Source: Telopea speciosissima
Taxonomy: Eukaryota; Streptophyta; Magnoliopsida; Proteales; Proteaceae
Assembly (NCBI RefSeq): GCF_018873765.1
Contig: NC_057924.1
Location: forward strand, 17,355,542-17,419,541
DNA: 64,000 bases
Reading direction: 5' to 3'
The stretch's first letter is position 1; every line of letters begins with the position of its first letter. Of this stretch, positions 32,295 through 42,752 are shown one piece after another. A model generated the notes under the pieces. The model was not told the origin of the DNA and did no database searches. It was given only the letters and a program-made list of their open reading frames with translations. Both the position numbers and the translations under genes were made by a program.

Positions 32295-32578
32295 TTAGCG
32301 AGAAGAGAGAGAGAAGCCAATTCCATGACGAGTAGTAGGAAATGTCATAAAAAACGAGCTACCAATGACACCAATCTGAACGGGCCAAGCTGTGAGGAGT
32401 TCCATTGTCTCTTCTGATAGTGTTGGGTAGAAACAATTCACCACATTCTGATCAAATAGTGTAATAGCAGCAAAAACCAGAGTTGACATGAGAGCATGTA
32501 AGAAATCAATGAACTTAAGTTGCTATTCTGAAGCATCCTCAGGAGGAATTGTGATAGAATCATCGATGATCCACTCCA
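32295..32578 (-). pseudogene. DMP family, copy B (truncated, stop codon)
   Basis: Only the C-terminal 90 or so codons remain. They start within SITIPPEDASE and continue through FIDFLHAFMSTLVFAAITLF to TTRHGIGFSLSSR. A TAG replaces the Tyr codon after PPEDASE (near 32524). The first half of the gene, its start and its promoter are gone. The sequence passes from ATCGATGATCCA directly into the flank CTCCACTATTCCATATC, which in other units lies about 0.5 kb upstream of the start codon. It is clearly not functional as a DMP. Confidence 0.9.
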
Positions 32579-32676
32579 CTATTCCATATCAAGGATTAAG
32601 TTTTCTTGCATGCAAATATCAACTCTTTTATTATAATTTGGCAAGTTGATAATCTTAGAGAATAATATTTTTTTTT

Positions 32677-32822
32677 GGAAAAAGCATGGCCTATGCCAGT
32701 ACTCCCATGAGTCTCTCCTTCCTCCCCATATGAAAAGACACATTTGCCCCCTTTTTTGAGGAGAGAGAGAGAAACATGGGAGTGTTGGCGTAAGCCACAC
32801 ACCCAGACAGAAACTAGTTCAC
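32677..32822. mobile_element. Palindromic MITE, m1-related (unit B)
   Basis: GGCCTATGCCAGTACTCCCATG...ATGGGAGTGTTGGCGTAAGCC. Orthologous in position to 25339, 37716 and 44594. Confidence 0.75.
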
Positions 32823-32826
32823 ATTT

Positions 32827-32926
32827 TGTTTGCGAAGGATAGGGTATGCTAGCGGTATGCCGTATGCTAGCACAATACGTGTCTATCTCTCTCTTCCACC
32901 CTTTGAAATGAACCTTTTCCCATTTT
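32827..32926. mobile_element. Fold-back MITE m2, right arm deleted (unit B)
   Basis: The left arm TATGCTAGCGGTATGCCGTATGCTAGC is present; after CCTTTGAAATGA the sequence jumps to ACCTTTTCCC. The same deletion is in 37859-37957 but not in A or D. Confidence 0.75.
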
Positions 32927-33000
32927 TTTTTGAGGAAGTTGCATTATTTCCTATACTTTTTTAAGACAGCAACGAGGTTCATGGTGTATATTATTGTTAT

Positions 33001-33770
33001 TTGAGGAGTTTTGGTTCATGCACAAAATTTTATGCATGAACTTAAAACAACTAAATAAAGTTATTCGAGGAGTTTTGGTTCAAAGTGGAAATGGTTGGAT
33101 ACCAAAATAGCACTAGGAGTAAAATGGTCATTTTTGCATTAAGTTTGAATATCAAATGTCATTGGATTTGAACGAAATTTTATATTCATGCACAAAATAA
33201 TTAAATAAGACCATCCTAAGAGTTTTGGGTCAAATCTAGAAGATTCGAATATTGAAATCATGCCAAGAAAAATGTCCATGTTTGTCACATAATTGTCACA
33301 AGAGTCAGCTGGGCCCTGATCATCATCTTTGGAGAGTCCCCATCAAGGTGTTAAAATGCAGTATCTACAACGGCTTGAAATGACTGCTGTACTCCCTACA
33401 AAATGAAAAATCTCCCCTAATCAATTCCCCCATTCGCGTTGGCCCCACACTAGTGCAGGTGTCATGCGACGGGCCAGAGTTCTTTTTGCCTTCAAGTTTT
33501 TTGCTTATAGGAACCCTCTTTTGTCTGCTGATGTGGCACTTCAAAATCCCACCCCTAGCCTATCAAAAGTCCCACAAAATTGGTAGGATTTTGGATACTA
33601 TTCATGGAAAAAATAACTTTACCTGAACATTTCTACTTGAATAAAAGCCCACCAATATGTGGGTCTTATCTTCCCAACAATCCCATCCCACCTTCCCCTC
33701 TAAACAAACGGGCCCTTAAGGAATTGAGTTGTTTGTCCATTGTGAAACTATAATTTATCCAGATATCCTC
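33001..33770 (-). repeat. DMP array, block x of unit C
   Basis: Starts at the w|x junction (TATTATTGTTATTTGAGG) and is near-identical to 38038-38805. A short duplication of GGAGTTTTGGTTCA occurs at the start. Confidence 0.85.
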
Positions 33771-34167
33771 TATATAGGTTGAAAACTTGGCATATATGTT
33801 TGGCCAAGTAACCCTTATTCCCTCCAAAGTAATTATACACTCAAGGATGCTTGGGGAATGGTATGAATGGACACGTGAACAAGTATTATTTGAGAAATTA
33901 AATATGACAAAAATAAATAAGGAATAAGTTTCGCTCCACCCACCATCCTAGGATTCATAAATCCTTATAGGGTTTTAATATGTTCCCAAAAAGCCCTCCC
34001 AATACCTCCTCCTGCCCCGCACTGGGATCTGATTCAGTGTGGGTGTAGGGAAACTTGGTCCTATAGATGGTTGCATTCATGCATTCATGCATCATCAAGT
34101 TATAGTTTAACTACTTCTGGTACACAAACAAGCAATTCAAATAAAATAAAATTTGAGAGCTTGTATC
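33771..34167 (-). repeat. DMP array, block y of unit C
   Basis: CTCTATATAGGTTGAAAACT through the CATTCATGCATTCATGCATC repeat to the hAT insertion. Single copy here, against two copies in unit A. Confidence 0.8.
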
Positions 34168-34425
34168 TAGGGGTGTAAATGAATAGTCAAAATCCGTTTC
34201 CGTATCCGTTTAGCACTATCCGAATCCGTCCGAAAGCTAAAAAGATGCGGATACGGATAGGCTATAGCTATCCGAAAAGCTATATTTACATGTAAATGGA
34301 TAAAATATCCGATCTGTATCCGTGTCTGTATCCGTTTAGCATTATCCGAATCCGTCAGATAGCTAATCGGATGTGGATGCGGATATAGCACTATCCGAGC
34401 CGAATCCGATCCGTTTACAACCCTA
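34168..34425. mobile_element. Short hAT element (unit C)
   Basis: TAGGGGTGTAAATGAATAG...CCGTTTACAACCCTA, 258 bp. Flanks are CTTGTATC and CCTGTATC. Unit A shows the empty site AGCCTGTATCCCCTCC. Orthologous to 39218-39458. Confidence 0.88.
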
Positions 34426-35253
34426 CCTGTATCCCCTCCCTGCAGCTAACAACGCCACCTCATCTCACATCGTTTATGGGCTTTGGGGTCTACATCCCAT
34501 GGATGATATGAGATGGGGTGGGGTGAGTAACTGGGGCGAGGTACCTAATTAAAAAAATTGAAGGCTTACAATAATGGTTGGAACCGTTATTGATTGGAAC
34601 TTATATTGTTAAGACTTATTTACTATAAAGATATTCCTTACCCAAAAATTTTTTTTTTACTAAAAAGATATTCTTCATGTAATCATGCATGGACACATTA
34701 ATCAATAACCAACTGATGTGGACCGTGACCGTGTAAGACAAATGGTAATTATAAAAAAGAAAAAAGTTCTTTGTGGGGGATGCAGGGGTCACATCCAGAC
34801 ACAGTGGAGGGCAAAATGACTGCCCCCCCTCCCCATGAAAAGCGAAAATCTCGCCTCCTTACAGCGTGCCCTCTCATTGGCTGCCATGCACATATGGCCC
34901 TTGTGCTCTCCCATATAAAAATTGATATCATTGCTATTATATAATACCATTTGTGTCCCCAACGAACAAAGAAGACCACCCTTATTGTGAAAAGGACACC
35001 AAGGACAAATTGGGTATGGTGATAGGCTCAATGTAACCAACTATGGTTACAAATATCAAACCCATTTACTAAATCAATAAGATCATCTACATACTTCTCA
35101 CTCCGAGTCACTTATCTCCTTCAATAACTTATCATTTGTGGACGAAGAAAACGAGGTCTAACATGAAATATAAGAGCGGATCAAGTTAGCCAAGGAAACT
35201 TGCTATGAACCACCCTAGGTGGGGAGAGGGGGGTGGAGGGATGGTGTTGCAAA

Positions 35254-35378
35254 GAATCTGGATCAGTTACCCACATGGGGACGGGTGGGGAAAGATCTGG
35301 ACCCTCCGTAGGGGTGTGGGTCATGGAGGGTTCAGATCTATCCCCACCCGTCCCCATGTGGGTAACAGATCTGAACTC
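35254..35378. mobile_element. Palindromic MITE with 9-bp duplication (unit C)
   Basis: Starts GAATCTGGATCAGTTACCCA; the right end is its inverse (GGGTAACAGATCTGAACTC). Flanks are TGTTGCAAA and TATTGCAAA. Units A and B have the empty site GTGTTGCAAACGCTAGC. Confidence 0.85.
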
Positions 35379-36126
35379 TATTGCAAACGCTAGCGATTGA
35401 TCGAGGGTGGGTGATTGGAAAATAACAAGAAATCTCTCTCTCTCTCTTGCCATATGAACGCGTTGACTTATCATCATTATCCCTACGCAAATATTGGAAT
35501 TGACCCTCCCATTAAACTATGGGATCGGTTCTAGTTAGAATTGAATTTTGGAACCAATTAGTAAATGAGACGGGTTGGTTCTAAAATGGGTCTCCCAATA
35601 GTTCCAGAATTGAAAGACCAAATTGGAATCACCAAGATCCGTTTAAAACTTGAATATAATCAAATATTTGGCATTGTTGATTTGGATTTTCAAATTTTAA
35701 ATGTATTGGTATAAAAAATTCCATTCGTATTTATGCCACTCTGAGCACTGTCATTGGTTGCCCATTCTGGTGCCGGGGCTACACAACCAAGAAGTGATCT
35801 CTTACAGTTATATTTTATAGGGGAATGTTTTCCTTCACCCCAGAGTAAAGGGTTCAGTCACGAATCTACCTTCATTAATACTCCCCCCCCCCCCCGCCCC
35901 CCATTTGTTGGATGACCAAAATGCCCTTCATGGTTCCCAAGCACTCATCAAGTGCCATGATGGCATCTGTGGAGGAATTCCTTTTCACCATGGCTTAAGG
36001 AAAACTTGTTTCCTAACTTATATAAAGGTTATGTTGTGATTACAAAGAAAAATCAAGGGTTATGCGTCAAACAAACTCTTATATTTGAGCATTTAGAACT
36101 TTGAGGGCCCAAAACCGTTAAAGAAC

Positions 36127-36325
36127 GGATTTGGCTCCTGTCCTGCAGTGGCAGGAGCCGGAGCATCTAGCCCAGCTAAACGATAACAAAAACAGGGGTG
36201 GGGTGGTCATTTCACAGGTGGGTCCTACCTGGGCCCCACATGTGAAATGACTACCCCTTGGTTTTAGGTGGTTTCCATGGGCTGGACGCTCCAGCTCCCT
36301 CTACTGCAGGACAAGAGCCAAATCC
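36127..36325. mobile_element. Palindromic MITE with GGATTTGGCTC ends (unit C only)
   Basis: 199 bp, ends GGATTTGGCTCCTGTCCTGC and its inverse GCAGGACAAGAGCCAAATCC. The target duplication TTAAAGAAC (9 bp, exact) is at 36118-36126 and 36326-36334. A, B and D have single-copy sites. Relative at 52716-52894. Confidence 0.9.
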
Positions 36326-36429
36326 TTAAAGAACTAAAACTGAACCATCCCGTTTTCAATTTAACAAAAAAAAAAAAAAAAAAACAAAAGAAGGTAATGA
36401 GATCTTAACTCACAAAACATTCTTTTGAA

Positions 36430-37116
36430 TTATGAAGATACATATAAATGAGGTGAATATAGAAAGAAAAGAACAAAGAACAAACAAGTTTTGAGATTAG
36501 GGAGAAGATAGAGGATTTCATGACGAGTAGTAGGAAATGTGACAAAAAACGCGCTACCAATGACACCAATCCCAACTGGCAAAGCTGTGAGGAGTTCCAT
36601 TGTCTCTTCTGATGGTGTTGGGTAGAAACAATTGACCACATTCTGATCAAATAGTGTAATAGCAGCAAAAACCAGAGTTGACATGAAAGCATGTAAGAAA
36701 TCAATGAACTTAAGTTGATATTCTGAAGCATCCTCAGGAGGAATTGTGATAGAATCATCGATGATCCATAATCCTCTTAAGGTTGCTATTCCATAATGGA
36801 CTACTCCTTTATCATCTCTGAAACTATCTGTAAAGGATAATAGAAAGCATAACAGACCACAAAAGATCATAAGGCCTGCTGTCATGGATCGGCTGGCAAC
36901 ATCACAGTCACCTTTGTCACTGAAAATTGGAGATAGAAGTTGGAATACAAACACTGTCCCTGTAGGGAGGAGAATGGCTAAATTGGATAGACTTTGATAT
37001 GTTAAGCTTATGGCCTTCATTATAAGGTTAGTCTGATCAGGGTCCGGTGTTGAACGTTGCCGGAGAAGTTGCCGACGTTGATGTTCATCATCATGAAGAT
37101 GTGATTCTACATCCAT
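36430..37116 (-). CDS. DUF679 membrane protein (DMP family), copy C, altered C-terminus
   Basis: 228 codons, ATG at 37116-37114. Compared with copy A it has an 8-residue in-frame insertion near the N-terminus (VESHLHDD after MD) and scattered substitutions, for example Gln for Arg in the basic N-terminal stretch. The four-helix core and LLPTGTVFVFQLLSPIF are intact. At the end, a 7-bp net deletion after TTRH shifts the frame: the conserved HGIGFPLSSR tail is replaced by EILYLLPNLKTCLFFVLFF and about 15 further residues, which could form an extra hydrophobic segment. The family tail motif is lost, so the protein may be mis-targeted or non-functional. The start and the upstream region are as in the other copies. 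Confidence 0.85.
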   Translation of the reverse strand: MDVESHLHDDEHQRRQLLRQRSTPDPDQTNLIMKAISLTYQSLSNLAILLPTGTVFVFQLLSPIFSDKGDCDVASRSMTAGLMIFCGLLCFLLSFTDSFRDDKGVVHYGIATLRGLWIIDDSITIPPEDASEYQLKFIDFLHAFMSTLVFAAITLFDQNVVNCFYPTPSEETMELLTALPVGIGVIGSAFFVTFPTTRHEILYLLPNLKTCLFFVLFFLYSPHLYVSS

Positions 37117-37715
37117 GATCAATTTGGAGCTTGGTTTTCACAATTCTTTTGAGAGGGAGAGGTAAAGGGGTTGAGATGTATAAGTAATGGGGAGAAGAGA
37201 AGAGAAGCTCAAACCATTTTTGTTTTTAGTTTTGTGTTTTTGGGTAAACAGAAATGTGCAAAGCACGGCAACAATGTTTTTCTTAATTCCTGAGCTGACC
37301 TCATGACTTGTTACTTAACAAGCAATTTAACATAAAATGAATTTATTACTTCACTTAAGACTTATTTAATGTACTTTGATTTGCCTTGCAACAGTTTTAA
37401 GTTTTGTCTTGTTGTTATTATTAAGTAAGCTTGTGTGGCCATTTGCATCTCATTAGCTTTAATCTTTCAAACACTGGTCTAGATTGTGATGGAAATCTCC
37501 TTGTCCCTTAACCCTTGCCCTGCTTCATAAATAAAATATTATGTTCTTTGGATTGAATTATTTTATCGAATTTCAATCTTCTTCTTTAATAATTTCTGTG
37601 AAAGATCCACTTCCATATCAAGGATTAAGTTTTCTTGCACGCAAATATCAACTCTTTTATTATAATTTGGCAAGTTGATAATCTTAGAGAATAATATTTT
37701 TTTTTGGAAAAAGCA

Positions 37716-37851
37716 TGGCCTATGCCAGTACTCCCATGAGTCTCTCCTTCCTCCCCATATAAAAAGACACATTTGCCCCCTTTTTTGAGGAGAGAGATAG
37801 AAACATGGAAGTGTTGGCGTAAGCCACACACCCAGACAGAAACTAATTCAC
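37716..37851. mobile_element. Palindromic MITE, m1-related (unit C)
   Basis: Same position and structure as 32677-32822. Confidence 0.75.
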
Positions 37852-37858
37852 ATTTTGT

Positions 37859-37957
37859 TTGGGAAGGATAGGGTATGCTAGCGGTATGCCGTATGCTAGC
37901 ACAATACGTGTCTATCTCTCTCTTCCACCCTTTGAAATGAACCTTTTCCCATTTTTT
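37859..37957. mobile_element. Fold-back MITE m2, right arm deleted (unit C)
   Basis: Shares the exact deletion CCTTTGAAATGA|ACCTTTTCCC with the unit B copy. Confidence 0.75.
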
Positions 37958-38035
37958 TTTAAGGAAGTTGCATTATTTCCTATAGTTTTTTATTTTTTTT
38001 AAGACAGCAACGAGGTTCATGGTGTATATTATTGT

Positions 38036-38805
38036 TATTTGAGGAGTTTTGGTTCATGCACAAAATTTTATGCATGAACTTAAAACAACTAAATAAAGTT
38101 ATTCGAGGAGTTTTGGTTCAAAGTGGAAATGGTTGGATACCAAAATAGCACTAGGAGTAAAATGGTCATTTTTGCATTAAGTGAATATCAAATGTCATTG
38201 GATTTGAACGAAATTTTATATTCATGCACAAAATAATTAAATAAGACCATCCTAAGAGTTTTGGGTCAAATCTAGAAGATTCGAATATTGAAATCATGCC
38301 AAGAAAAATGTCCATGTTTGTCACATAATTGTCACAGGAGTCAACTGGGCCCTGATCATCATCTTTGGAGAGTCCCCGTCAAGGTGTTAAAATGCAGTAT
38401 CTACAACGGCTTGAAATGACTGCTGTACTCCCTACAAAATGAAAAATCTCCCCTAATCAATTCCCCTATTCACGTTGGCCCCACATTAGTGCAGGGGTCA
38501 CGCGACGGGCCAGAGTTCTTTTTGCCTTCAAGTTTTTTGCTTATAGGAACCCTCTTTTGTCTGCTGATGTGGCACTTCAAAATCCCACCCCTAGCCTATC
38601 CAAAGTCCCACAAAATTGGTAGGACTTTGGATACTATTCATGGAAAAAGTAACTTTACCTAAACATTTCTACTTGAATAAAAGCCCACCAAAATGTGGGT
38701 CTTATCTTCCCAACAATCCCATTCCACCTTCCCCTCTAAACAAACGGGCCCTTAAGGAATTGAGTTGTTTGTCCATTGTGAAACTGTAATTTATCCAGGT
38801 ATCCT
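38036..38805 (-). repeat. DMP array, block x of unit D
   Basis: Near-identical to 33001-33770. Confidence 0.85.
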
Positions 38806-39217
38806 CTATATAGGTTGAAAACTTAGCATATATGTTTGGCCAAGTAACCCTTATTCCCTCCAAAGTAATTATACACTCAAGTATGCTTGGGGAATGGTAT
38901 GAATGGACACGTAAACAAGTATTATTTGAGAAATTAAATATGACAAAAATAAATAAGGACTAAGTTTCGCTCCACCCACAAAGGACGGTTCACCCACCAT
39001 CCTAGGATTCATAAATCCTTATAGGGTTTTAATATGTTCCCAAAAAGCCCTCCCAGACCTCCTCCTGCCCCACGGTGACTGGGATCTCATTCAGTGTGGG
39101 TGTAGGGAAACTTGGCCCTGTAGATGGTTTGCATTCATGCATCATCAAGTTATAGTTTAACCACTTCTGGTACACAAGCAAGAAATTCAAATACAATAAA
39201 AATTGAGAGTTTGTATC
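38806..39217 (-). repeat. DMP array, block y of unit D
   Basis: Single y block with one CATTCATGCATC unit; it runs into the hAT insertion. Confidence 0.8.
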
Positions 39218-39458
39218 TAGGGGTGTAAATGAATAGTCAAAATCCGTTTTCGTATTCGTGTCCGTATCCGTTTAGCATTTTCCGAATCCGTTCGAAAGCT
39301 AAACGGATGTGGATACGGATAGGCTATAGCTATTCGAAAAGCTATATCCGATCCGTATCCGTGTCCCTATCTGTTTAGCACTATCCGAATCTGTCCGATA
39401 GCTAATCAGATGCAGATATAGCACTATCCGAGCCGAATCCGATCCATTTACAACCCTA
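39218..39458. mobile_element. Short hAT element (unit D)
   Basis: Orthologous to 34168-34425 with a small internal deletion. Flanks are TTTGTATC (39210-39217) and CCTGTATC (39459-39466). Confidence 0.88.
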
Positions 39459-41341
39459 CCTGTATCCCCTCCCTGCAGGTAACAACGCCACCTCATCTCA
39501 CATCGTTTATGGGCTTTGGGGTCTACATCCCATGGATGATATGAGATGGGGTGGGGTGAGTAACTGGGGAGAGGTACCTGATTAAAAAATTGAAGGCTTA
39601 CAATAATGGTTGGGACCGTTATTGATTGGAACTTATATTGTTAAGACTTATTTACTAAAAAGATATTCTTCATGTAATCATGCATGGACACATTAATCAA
39701 TCACCAACTGATGTGGACCGTGACCGTGTAAGACAAATGGTAATTATAAAAAGGAAAAAAGCTCTTTGTGGGGGATGCAGGGGTCACATCCAGACACAGT
39801 GGGGGGCAAAATGACTGCCCCCCCCCTCCCCATGAAAAACGAAAATCTCGCCTCCTTACAGCGTGCCCTCTCATTGGCTGCCATGCATATATGGCCCTTG
39901 TGCTCTCCCATATAAAAATTGATATCATTGCTATTATATAATACCATTTGTGTCCCCAACGAACAAAGAAGACCACCCTTATTGTGAAAAGGACACCAAA
40001 GACAAATTGGGTGTGGTGATAGGCTCAATGTAACCAACTATGGTTACAAATATCAAACCCACTTACTAAATCAATAAGATCATCTACATACCTCTCACTC
40101 CGAGTCACTTATCTCCTTCAATAACTTATCATTTGTGGATGAAGAAAACGAGGTCTAACATGAAATATAAGAGCTGATCAAGTAAGCCAAGGAAACTTGC
40201 TATGAACCACACTAGGTGGGGAGAGGGGGGTGGAGGGATGGTGTTGCAAAGAATCTGGATCAGCTACCCACATGGGGATGGGTGGGGATAGATCTGGACC
40301 CTCCATGGGGGTGTGGGTCCGGTCCCCATGTGGGTCACAGATCTGAACTCTGTTGCAAATGCTAGCGATTGATTGAGGATGGGTGATTGGAAAATAACAA
40401 GAAATCTCTCTCTCTCTCTTGCCATATGAACGCGTTGACTTATCATCATTATCCCTATGCAAATATTGGAACTGACCCACCCATTAAACTATGGGATCGG
40501 TTCTAGTTAGAATTGAATTTTGGAACCAATTAGTAAATGAGACGGGTTGGTTCTAAAATGGGTCTCCCAGTAGTTCCAGAATTGAAAGGCCAAATTGGAA
40601 TCAGCTGGAATTGGAATCACCAAGATCCGTTTAAAACTTGAATATAATCAAATATGTGGCATTGTTGATTTGGATTTTCAAATTTTAGATGTATTGGTAT
40701 AAAAAATTCCATTCGTATTTATGCCACTCTGAGCACTCTCATTGGTTCCCCATACTGGTGCAGGGGCTACACAACCAAGAAGTGATCTCTTACCGTTATA
40801 TTTTGTAGGGGAAAGTTTTCCTTCACCCCAGAGTAAAGGGTTCACTCACGAATCTACCTTCATTAATACTCCCCCCCCCCCCCCCCCCATTTGTTGGATG
40901 ACCAAAATACCCTTCATGGTTCCCAAGCACCCATCAAGCACAATGATGGCATCTGTGAAGGAATTCCTTTTCACCATGGCTTAAGGAAAACTTGTTTCCT
41001 AACTTATATAAAGGTTATGTTGTAATTACAAAGAAAGATCAAGGGTTATGCGTCAAACAAACACTTATATTTGAGTGTTTAGAACTTTGAGGGCCCAAAA
41101 CCATTAAAGAACCAGAACTGAACCATCCGATTTTCAATTTAACAAAAAAGAAAAAAAAAAGATAATGAGACCTTAACTCACATTCTTTTGAATTATGAAG
41201 ATAGATATAAATGAGGTGAATATAGAAAGATAAGAAAAAAGAACAAAAAACTTTTGCAATCCAGATCCTCTATTGCCAAGCTGTCCGGCAGTCCAGACAC
41301 ATTGAGGCGTGCAGTGACCGTCTTGCCCTTGCCCAAATGCC
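39459..41341 (-). repeat. DMP array, block z of unit D
   Basis: Conserved 3' flank of copy D, containing a shortened MITE at 40251-40350, a poly-C run at 40870-40889, and the GATCCTCTATTGCC half MITE next to the gene. Confidence 0.8.
40251..40350. mobile_element. Palindromic MITE with 9-bp duplication (unit D)
   Basis: Shorter ortholog of 35254-35378. Exact TGTTGCAAA duplication at 40242-40250 and 40351-40359. Confidence 0.85.
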
Positions 41342-41944
41342 TTAGCGAGAAGAGAGAGGGAAGCCAATTCCATGACGAGTAGTAGGAAATGTGACAAAAA
41401 ATACGCTACCAATGACACCAATCCCAACTGGCAAAGCTGTGAGGAGTTCCATAGTCTCCTCTGATGGTGTTGGGTAGAAACAATTCACCACATTCTGATC
41501 AAATAGTGTAATAGCAGCAAAAACCAGAGTTGACATGAAAGCATGTAAGAAATCAATGAACTTAAGTTGATATTCTGAAGCATCCTCAGGAGGAACTGTG
41601 ATAGAATCATCGATGATCCATAATCCTCTTAAGGTTGCTATTCCATAATGGACTACTCCTTTATCATCTCTGAAACTATCTGTAAAGGATAATAGAAAGC
41701 ATAACAGACCACAAAAGATCACAAGGCCTGCTGTCATGGATCGGCTGGCAACATCACAGTCACCTTTGTCACTGAAGATTGGAGATAGAAGTTGGAATAC
41801 AAACACTGTCCCTGTAGGGAGGAGATTGGCTAAATTGGATACACTTTGAAATGTTAAGCTTATGGCCTTCAGTAGAAGCTTAGTCCGATCAGGGTCCGGT
41901 GTTGAACGTCGCCGGAGGAGTGGCCGACGTTGATGTTCATCCAT
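41342..41944 (-). CDS. DUF679 membrane protein (DMP family), copy D
   Basis: Intronless, 200 codons, ATG at 41944-41942 (MDEHQRRPLLRRRSTPDPD). Identical to copy A except Val for Ala at about residue 181, in the fourth helix. All family signatures are present, including ANLLPTGTVFVF, SFTDSFRDDKG and the HGIGFPLSSR tail. Four membrane helices lie at the same places as in A. Its upstream region matches A for about 310 bp before a LINE insertion (42260), which now separates it from the rest of block w. With A, it is the best candidate for an active DMP in the array; near-identity suggests a recent copy event or gene conversion. Confidence 0.92.
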   Translation of the reverse strand: MDEHQRRPLLRRRSTPDPDRTKLLLKAISLTFQSVSNLANLLPTGTVFVFQLLSPIFSDKGDCDVASRSMTAGLVIFCGLLCFLLSFTDSFRDDKGVVHYGIATLRGLWIIDDSITVPPEDASEYQLKFIDFLHAFMSTLVFAAITLFDQNVVNCFYPTPSEETMELLTALPVGIGVIGSVFFVTFPTTRHGIGFPLSSR

Positions 41945-42259
41945 GATCAATTTGGAGCTTGGTTTTCACAATTCTTTTGGGAGGCAGAGGTAAAGGGCTT
42001 GAGATGTATTAGTAATGGGGAGAAGAGAAGAGAAGCTCAAACCATTTTTGTGTTTTTGTTTTTTTTTTTTTTTTTTTTTTGGTAAACAGAAATGTTCAAA
42101 GCACGGCAACATTGTTTTTCTTAATTCCTGAGCTGAGCTCATGCCATGAGTTGTTACTTAACAAGCAATTTAACACAAAATGACTTTATTACTTCACTTA
42201 AGACTTATTTAATGTACTTTGATTTGCCTTGCAACAGTTTTAAGTTTCGTCTTATTGTT
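41945..42259 (-). repeat. DMP array, block w of unit D, proximal part
   Basis: Promoter-proximal flank of copy D, similar to 24716-25035, with a ~20-base T run at about 42060-42080. It is cut at TCTTATTGTT by the LINE. Confidence 0.8.
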
Positions 42260-42304
42260 TTTTTTTTTTTTTTTTGGTTAAAAGGGAGCTTATATATTAG
42301 AAAG

Positions 42305-42472
42305 GGAAAAAGTTCTTTGTCGGGGAGTGTGGCCTATGCCAGCACTCCCATGAGTCTATCTCTCTCATTCCCATGTGAAAAGACACCTCTGCCCCCTTGT
42401 TTTAAGGAGGAGAGAGATAGACACATGGGAGTGCTGGCGTAGGCCGCACTCCCGTACAGAAAACTGCTCCCC
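42305..42472. mobile_element. Palindromic MITE, family m1 (copy 4, inside the LINE)
   Basis: GGGAAAAAGTTCTTTGTCGG...GAAAACTGCTCCCC with the usual arms. Flanks are TATTAGAAA (42296-42304) and TATCAGAAA (42473-42481), a 9-bp duplication with one mismatch. Confidence 0.85.
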
Positions 42473-42495
42473 TATCAGAAATTACCATAAAAAGA

Positions 42496-42752
42496 TTATA
42501 TTCTTGGGTACTTCTTCCCCTTAGCATCATTTTGCAATAAAAGAGAAAGTATCGTGGGGAGGGAGTCAACACAAAGCGAGACCTCCTGCGAGGAGTGCAA
42601 AAGACTGGCCAAAAAATCTACACAATTATTTCTACGTACACGTGTTTCTAAAATGCCAAAGAAAGCCAAGCGATTGCTAGTTACCCAGTCCAAGACTGCT
42701 CTATGTTTACCAGGGGCATTCATCCCCCTGGTATTCCACGCCCCAAACTTCA
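42496..42752 (-). pseudogene. LINE ORF2 stub: endonuclease start fused to C-terminal tail
   Basis: Begins MKFGAWNTRGMNAPGKH and continues AVLDWV..NRLAFFGILETRV, the N-terminus of the APE-type endonuclease of plant L1 elements. After RRNN it passes in frame into CVDFLASLLHSSQE and ILSLLLQNDAKG..YPRI, which resembles the very end of ORF2 (after RNase H). More than 1,000 residues of endonuclease, reverse transcriptase and RNase H are therefore deleted. Its start overlaps the end of ORF1. Confidence 0.75.

Larger units (their letters stand above)
32579..33000 (-). repeat. DMP array, block w remainder of unit B
   Basis: Equivalent to 37613-38035. Contains the m1-related MITE (32677-32822) and the right-arm-deleted m2 (32827-32926), then meets block x. 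Confidence 0.8.
34426..36429 (-). repeat. DMP array, block z of unit C
   Basis: Same landmarks as in unit A, with two extra MITEs (35254-35378 and 36127-36325) and a poly-C run at about 35882. It lacks the GATCCTCTA-type half MITE that abuts copies A, B and D. Confidence 0.8.
37117..38035 (-). repeat. DMP array, block w of unit C
   Basis: 5' flank of copy C, with the TTACTTATACATC promoter-like stretch and a shorter T run than in A and D. Ends at the second w|x junction. Confidence 0.8.
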
